From Exophiala sp. HKRS030 (lineage: Eukaryota > Ascomycota > Eurotiomycetes > Chaetothyriales > Herpotrichiellaceae), in contig JAHWDD010000003.1 of assembly GCA_023897205.1 (NCBI GenBank), positions 4,839,665 to 4,903,664 of the forward strand: 64,000 bases of DNA. The letters run 5' to 3'. The notes below the pieces were generated by a model, which saw nothing but the letters and a program-made list of their open reading frames with translations, had not been told where the DNA came from and searched no databases. The position numbers and the translations under genes are program-made. This document shows positions 58,456-64,000 of this stretch, one piece after another (position 1 is the first letter of the stretch; every line of letters starts with the position of its first letter).

Positions 58456-60147
58456 ATGGCAAGGACATCGATACCTGTTCCACATTCCCCGATTAAATAC
58501 CAAAGAGTCTCATCCTCGAGACAGGATATTCTACTCGTACAGCAACTGTTCCTACAAGGAAAATATAAACGCTGTGCTACACTATGCGAGGGTATCCAAG
58601 ATGCAGATGTAAGCTTTCCCTCGCCTTACGAGTATTTGTCTTATCGCTTCGTATAAGGACTGATCTCTCTCTCTCTCTCGTTCAGCTTCATCCGTTGCTG
58701 CAGGCTACCCTGTGGTTCTATCATGCCACATGCTATGAGCTGATGGGTGTCTCCGCGCACCGACTATCGGCTAGCAAGCTGCGCCTTTTCGGAGCTGCGA
58801 GAGACAGTCTCATTTCAGCTCTCGACTGTCTTCCTTTGCCATATGCCTCTACAAATAACGGAACGTATCATCCACAGCATGCTTCTCCCGGTGATCCACA
58901 GCTTGCCACACCTGTAAAAGGACTTGGCCCTCGCAACGATTTCGATCCGTCATCGCCTTCCTTACCAGCTCGTGCACTCCTCCGAACTGTTTCCGCGTAC
59001 GACATCTACTCTATCGAAAAGAATTGCGAAGAGCGTTGCGAGACCGCCAGATCGTGGCCGTCACATTCAAGTGATTGCTATGGAACTCCTACTACAATGA
59101 TCCATGTCTCAACGATGCACAGCATTCCACCGCCTCTTGGTGGCTTTGCTACAGACCACAAAGCAAGACTCAGTCTCAGCCTCAGCCTACAACACCACCT
59201 TGCGGATGAACTTGTCCCGTCTCCACTCTTCAGCCGAACGAGGAAAACCCAAAGCTTCACTCCGGTGGGCACAAAGCGTGATACAGGGTTGCGTGCCTTA
59301 CCACCTCTTCCTTTCAACCACAACTCTCATTTTGAGATCAAAGACGGACGGATTACGCAGATCTCAAGAACGGCAATCACTCAGATGCGCAAGACGGCAG
59401 TCCAGACTCTCATCGCGCGTTTCGAAGGACAGATCCCTTTTCCTGAGTCACCTTGCCGCATGTCTCCTACATCCGTCAACGATACCATATACTGCGAACA
59501 ATCTCCATGCGCCCCGACACCAATTACCCACGCTTTCGGATGATTCACTCAGCCTTCCGTCAACATACCTCACCAGCTTCACTTTATGAAGGAAGTCACC
59601 ATTTAATCAACAACCCCGTCTCTTCCATAGCATCAACAGCATCAACCTCCCCTCTTCGAGAAGTCTGTCTAACGCCACAAGCCTGTTAGCAAGGTACAAC
59701 GAGTCGCTGGCCTCTTTCCGGGCCCGCCTACGCACGCACCTGTCGCAACTCGACACCCGTATCGATCAAAGTCACGTCATACAAGCTGAGCACCACGCCG
59801 CCAAAGCCCTTTCCAAAGCCCGTGTTGCAAGCTTTTGGTCATTTGAGCCGATTACTGCCGCGCAGGCGTCGAAATGTAGAAGAAGCAACGACAAAAGCTA
59901 TGAGCAAGACGACATGAACAGCGACAGCGATACTGAAGGGGAAAATGACAGTATCGGCAACATCATCACCTCCCTGGACTCTCCATCCTCACAATGCCCC
60001 ATAAAATCACGACACAAGGACCAATTCAAACGTCCTTCCCTGGCAGCACGTATTGCAACGCTCCGAGCGAAGGGTGGCCCGTCACAAAGGAAAGTCATGG
60101 ATACAAAGGAGAAGCGTACTACAACGAGCTATGCACGACTGTGCTAG
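58456..60147 (+). CDS. uncharacterised fungal protein with an N-terminal TPR-like segment (frame broken twice)
   Basis: Exon 1 (58456-58608) starts MARTSIPVPHSP and contains LLVQQLFLQGKYKRCATLCEGIQ; intron 58609-58685 (GTAAGC... CT-rich ...TTCAG); exon 2 from LHPLLQATLWFYHATCYELMG to TAG at 60147. The first part is TPR-like, followed by a long variable serine/proline region and a C-terminal helical segment LLARYNESLASFRARLRTHLSQLD and an acidic DSDTEGEND stretch. Two frame breaks seem needed: one near CCCC at 59512-59515 (giving PDTNYPRFRMIHSAF) and one near CCCC at 59649-59652 (or 59614-59617). Exon lengths total 3n+1, as two missing bases predict; about 538 residues. I cannot name a function; the pattern is seen in fungal proteins without characterised members that I recall. 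Confidence 0.65.
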
Positions 60148-61079
60148 GCGAATTGCAATCGTCATGATCCAAGGACTCCGAATCCAACGACACAGATGGG
60201 ATATTTTGAAATCCCAGCGTAACACCCCTGACACAGAACATATCATGTCCCGGGCAGTTACGGGCATAGACCTTGTAGTTCTCCTCCACTGCTTGCTCAG
60301 CTATACCCAACATCTACAAAAGACCACTCTGCTTGAGGAACTCAACACATCACATCGGGATGGTGGTTTATGGGTATAAATCAGCGTTGACGACAGTGGC
60401 CGAAGTGTATGTGTCAAGGAAAAAAGCACCGGGACTAAAGTGCAAGCCTTAAAGGCGGAATGCTGCAGTTGCTTGGGTCAGGCAGTTCAAGAAGGGCTTC
60501 TGTCTTCGCAACGAATGGTCTGCGAGTTTTTAAGAGCTACGGTTGGAGTTGGAATAAAACAGTCTGCATAATCACCCTTCAAATTGGGATGGATCAGGGA
60601 TCAGTCATGATATAAGAGGATGGATGTTATGTGTAACAGAGCAAGAGCTAGTGTATCCCAATCCTTAGAAACCCATGGAGTGATGGCGACTTATTGTCTC
60701 TCTTCAACTTCTCTTTGATCAACTAGACTTGGTACTTCCTCCACCATGTCCGCGAGTATTCATTCAATCTGGGTCTCAAACGGCATGTTTCTTCTCTTCG
60801 ACCAATAATCCTCCCAAACCTTCATTCTCAGCTCTTGAGAATCATCTGATAACTAAAAAGAAGTACATTTATCGTAACAATCGTAACAATAACCCGAGTC
60901 ACCGATGATTAACAGCCCTTGCCGCGATACCTTCTATCTTTTTTTTGTTCATTGGAAGATTGGTGAAGAAAGCAGTTAGGAAGTCTTGCGCCATAAACCT
61001 CTCGATGTCGTGGTTCAAAAGGAAATATACAAGGCGGTGTCGCTGCACCGCGGATTGTTTGGCAGCCCATGTGAAAACC
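60148..61079. other. convergent intergenic region
   Basis: 3' regions of the plus gene and of the C2H2 gene (-). No gene supported; short frames on both strands have no recognisable content. Confidence 0.55.
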
Positions 61080-63608
61080 TCAGACAAACTTCGAATCCAT
61101 GTTGAAGTCGAACATCTCATTAGCCCATTGTTCATTGAAGATGGGATTATTATCGAGCGTAGCAAAAGTCTCAGGCTCACTTGGAAACAAGGTCGCGCTG
61201 GCTGCAGCAGGGTTGGAGAAAGCACTGGTATCTCCACCAGCAAAGAGAGGAAAGTCTTCCACGGGGAGGTCAAAGTCGTTCGACATCAACATTTCGTCGT
61301 CGAATGACTGAGCTGAAGGACCGGCAATCATTGGAGAGTAATTCGACATTGACGGATTTCGAGAATGAGGTTGAAGGAACGAATTTGGAGTAGGTAGTCC
61401 AGCAGTCCAACCATTTGGTTCCGGGCAATCCATGTTGACATCCATGTGGGTGCTGTATGGAGATGGCTCAGTAATATTGCTGTAGGTGGGCGTAATTGGT
61501 GTGCCCATCATGTGAGAACTCGGGGTGGTATTGGTTGGTGAGATATAAGCCTGAGCAGAGAGGGAGTAGTTTCCAGGGAAGGTGTTGAAATCGAAGTCGT
61601 CGATGGTCTGAGCATACTGCATTGGCTGTGGTGTCGCTCTCGGGAAGATTGGGTTGGAATAGGTGACGGGAGCTTGACCAAAGTTATTTTCAAATGTGTT
61701 CATGGGTTGGTCGAAGGGTGTGATGGCAGTGCTGCCTACGATGCTACCAGCAATGGAACTGTTATCGTCCCAGATTGAGCCTGTTCGAACCGATACAGCA
61801 GGGCTGGGAGAGTAGTCGACAGCTGGAGTTCGAGGGGTTTGGGCTGGCGTCATTTTGACGCTGCCTATTGCCTTGTCCTTTCCTTTGGCTCGTTCGTAGG
61901 TCCAGCCGTGCTTCTTCTCCATGTGTTGTTTGCAGTTCGACTCTCTCTTGGTCTTGAACTCGCAATACTCACACTTATAGAAGAATGGATCGACGGAATG
62001 TTTGTCATTCCAATGTCGTTCGAGTTCTTTTTCTGTTGGGAGGCCTTGCTCGTGATATTTGCAGTTTGGTTCACGGCACTTGTAAGGTCGAGAATGGGTC
62101 TTCTCATGCTTTGACAAATCACATTTCCTAGTGAATGTCTTATCGCAGGTCTTATCGCTACACTTCATCTCGATGAGTTCAGGGATATATCCCTTCTTTC
62201 TGCGAGCCATGGATCGTGCGATGTCCTCATCCAAAGCGGTGCTGCTCTGCCTTTTGAGACCACTGAGAGGTTCGTAAGGTTGACCAGTTCTCAATGAGAT
62301 ACCTTTGCCATTCTTCCAACGAACGAGCTCGGCGAAATTGCCAGTCTCGTCGAGACCACCTTCGAGGGTGACCTCGTCGTCGGGTGAGTAAGCCATGTCG
62401 TCGGACTCTTCAGTATCTTCGCCCTGTTGGGCAGCGCTGGATGAGCCGATGTGACTGGCTAGTCTGTTGACTTGTTGAACTAAGTCAAGGAAGTAGCCGT
62501 TGTCGTAGGGACGATCAGCAGCACGTCGTTGCTCGGATTCGGATAATTGTTGATAAGTATCGATGACAAGCTGGATTGTGAATTCACCGAAAGTACGATA
62601 GAGTTGAGTGGAGATGGTGAGGGTCTTGCCAGTAATGTCAGATCGGGTCAGATTTTGTAATGTTATGCCGCTTACCAGTGGTTGGAAGATGAGGCTTTGC
62701 TCAAGATCTCTCAAGCATTTGATAGACTTGTTGGGAAAAGCACCGAGAGCAGTGACAAGAGAGTGAAGAGGTTGGAATCGATCTTCCTCGAGGATAGGAG
62801 TGATTATATACTCCTTAACCTTCTTCTTCGCAAAGGAACTGAGTTGGGGGTGAGGAGCAGCGGGTCGTGAGGTTGGTGCTATGCTCTGAGTAACGGCAGA
62901 TCTGCCGATGGTACGGGTGGTCCTGGTCGAGGGACGACTGTCTCTTCGGTTTCGACGAGCAGTTGCTTCTGGAGAGTCAGCTTCTGTGGGAGGGAGGTTA
63001 ACATCATCACACATCATCATGCAGCGGGCTATCCAACCTTGAATCAAGTCCTGAACAGCAAGACCATCTTCTTCATAGGTAGCTCCCATGACGTTCTCAC
63101 GCGAGTCACAAGAACCAATTCCACTATCCTTGTTCGAGGCCAAATCCAGAGTTCTCTCAAAGGACGCGGCGAGACCTTTGTCACTAGCTGAACTGATCGA
63201 GGTACCCAAGCCTTCGTCTGATGGAAGCGAGGCACGACGAACAACTTGTTCAAAGTTCTGTGCTGACTTTCGTCGGGTCGAGGATTTCTTTCCACGTGCT
63301 CCTGAAAAGGTGTGTTCGAAATTGGCAATAGATTGAGCGACGTCCTCCTTTTCTGAGAGCCAGCCGGTAAGGGTAGATGACGAGCAGGTTGGTGACCGAC
63401 GGGAAAGATAAGGAATGCTCAGGATGGGATCATTCTCAGATGGCTGAGATGAAGAATAGTGAAATGTGGCGCCTTTGGACATGTTACGCAAGACACATGG
63501 TGATGAGTCTTGGGTAACAGGCGATGAAGAAAGGTTTTTGGTGATGAGACGATGGGTGCGGCGATGAGCAAAGGTAGTTGCAGGAGGTGGCATGGTTGAA
63601 GAAGCCAT
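61080..63608 (-). CDS. C2H2 zinc-finger transcription factor
   Basis: Single exon, 842 residues from ATG 63608. A long N-terminal regulatory region (serine/arginine-rich, with an acidic DTEESDDMAYSPDDEV patch) is followed by zinc fingers at about residues 480-590: CSDKTCDKTFTRKCDLSKHEKTH, then CREPNCKYHEQG...HWNDKH and CEYCEFKTKRESNCKQHMEKKH, with spacings typical of C2H2. The C terminus is Pro/Ser/Asn/Gln-rich with DFDLPVEDFPLF, a possible acidic activation segment. The start is uncertain: a TATATA word lies about 8 nt upstream of the ATG, so a downstream ATG (63593 or about 63485) could be used if that is the promoter; the longer frame back to 63791 is less plausible. Confidence 0.85.
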   Translation of the reverse strand: MASSTMPPPATTFAHRRTHRLITKNLSSSPVTQDSSPCVLRNMSKGATFHYSSSQPSENDPILSIPYLSRRSPTCSSSTLTGWLSEKEDVAQSIANFEHTFSGARGKKSSTRRKSAQNFEQVVRRASLPSDEGLGTSISSASDKGLAASFERTLDLASNKDSGIGSCDSRENVMGATYEEDGLAVQDLIQGWIARCMMMCDDVNLPPTEADSPEATARRNRRDSRPSTRTTRTIGRSAVTQSIAPTSRPAAPHPQLSSFAKKKVKEYIITPILEEDRFQPLHSLVTALGAFPNKSIKCLRDLEQSLIFQPLVSGITLQNLTRSDITGKTLTISTQLYRTFGEFTIQLVIDTYQQLSESEQRRAADRPYDNGYFLDLVQQVNRLASHIGSSSAAQQGEDTEESDDMAYSPDDEVTLEGGLDETGNFAELVRWKNGKGISLRTGQPYEPLSGLKRQSSTALDEDIARSMARRKKGYIPELIEMKCSDKTCDKTFTRKCDLSKHEKTHSRPYKCREPNCKYHEQGLPTEKELERHWNDKHSVDPFFYKCEYCEFKTKRESNCKQHMEKKHGWTYERAKGKDKAIGSVKMTPAQTPRTPAVDYSPSPAVSVRTGSIWDDNSSIAGSIVGSTAITPFDQPMNTFENNFGQAPVTYSNPIFPRATPQPMQYAQTIDDFDFNTFPGNYSLSAQAYISPTNTTPSSHMMGTPITPTYSNITEPSPYSTHMDVNMDCPEPNGWTAGLPTPNSFLQPHSRNPSMSNYSPMIAGPSAQSFDDEMLMSNDFDLPVEDFPLFAGGDTSAFSNPAAASATLFPSEPETFATLDNNPIFNEQWANEMFDFNMDSKFV

Positions 63609-64000
63609 GCTGGGTATATAAGTCGTGGACGGGTTCAGACAAGAGTGCAGATGACACCTCGGTGCTAACCGAGGGTTAGCATGCAGTCGATTGGCTGGTA
63701 TGGACCGTGGACAGGACGTGTGACTCACCCAGACCCAATGATATGACCGAACGAAGTTGAAAGTATCGAAGGTTGAGGCTGTTGTACTCACAAGTGTGTG
63801 TTCAGATCGATCTCTTATCCACTGGAATTGAGTCTAATCGACACCAAATGGTGCTAGTATATGTATCCGGACGGTGGATTAAGTGTTGGCAGGGTTGTTC
63901 GAGGGTAGTGAGATGTTGAGGTGGGAGAAGTAGAGACCGCAAAGTGGTGGTCAATTGTCAGAGTATGCCGGGCAGTGCCAGTGAATGACCAATGGGCGTC
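63609..64000. other. upstream region of the C2H2 gene, right window edge
   Basis: No gene supported. Holds the putative promoter of the C2H2 gene, including a TATATA word at 63615-63620. Confidence 0.5.

Overview
The window is nuclear DNA of a filamentous ascomycete (Pezizomycotina). The support is many short spliceosomal introns (about 50-140 nt, GT-AG or GC-AG, with CTAAC/CTGAC-like branch sites), loosely packed genes on both strands, and typical fungal genes: a BYS1-type secreted protein, a NUC-1/Pho4 bHLH regulator, a fungal frizzled-like seven-helix receptor and fungal-type SET2. Gene content looks most like Eurotiomycetes, but that is an impression, not a phylogeny. I found no rRNA, tRNA or CRISPR.

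Layout. 0.8-7 kb: HSP90 (-), a secreted BYS1-domain protein (+), ribosome factor TIF6 (+). 9-17.6 kb: SET2 histone methyltransferase (-) and a CaMKK-type kinase (-), then divergent BET5 of TRAPP (+). 21.3-23 kb: frizzled-like receptor (+), flanked by a 3.7 kb gene-poor stretch and an 8.2 kb gap in which no gene can be supported. 31-33.2 kb: RPL29 (-, with a 7-nt first exon) head to head with ERV46 (+). 34.7-44.8 kb: an alcohol-acetyltransferase-like protein (-), an sn-1 diacylglycerol-lipase-like protein (-), a zinc alcohol dehydrogenase (-) and an FAD monooxygenase (+). 45.8-54.3 kb: a Mex67-like protein without an NTF2-like domain (+), a decayed aminoglycoside-phosphotransferase-like pseudogene (-), VPS53 (-), NUC-1/Pho4 (-). 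54.3-56.5 kb: an intergenic region with a 140-bp MITE. 56.5-63.6 kb: two uncharacterised fungal genes (+) and a C2H2 regulator (-).

The genes are mostly unrelated housekeeping and regulatory loci. Several act in membrane traffic (BET5, ERV46, VPS53), but they are not arranged as a cluster.

The main technical result is that five otherwise well-conserved genes (SET2, the lipase, VPS53, NUC-1 and the gene at 58.5-60.1 kb) are each broken by what looks like one missing base (two in the last) at C/G homopolymers of 4-5. Summed exon lengths agree with exactly one, or two, missing bases. This points to homopolymer under-calls in the assembly rather than gene loss. By contrast, the phosphotransferase-like locus carries a 14-bp tandem duplication and other lesions and looks truly dead. 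The biologically most unusual items are the Mex67-like protein lacking the Mtr2-binding NTF2 domain, eight copies of the word TACGGAGTA confined (as far as I saw) to two gene-poor gaps, and two GC-AG introns.
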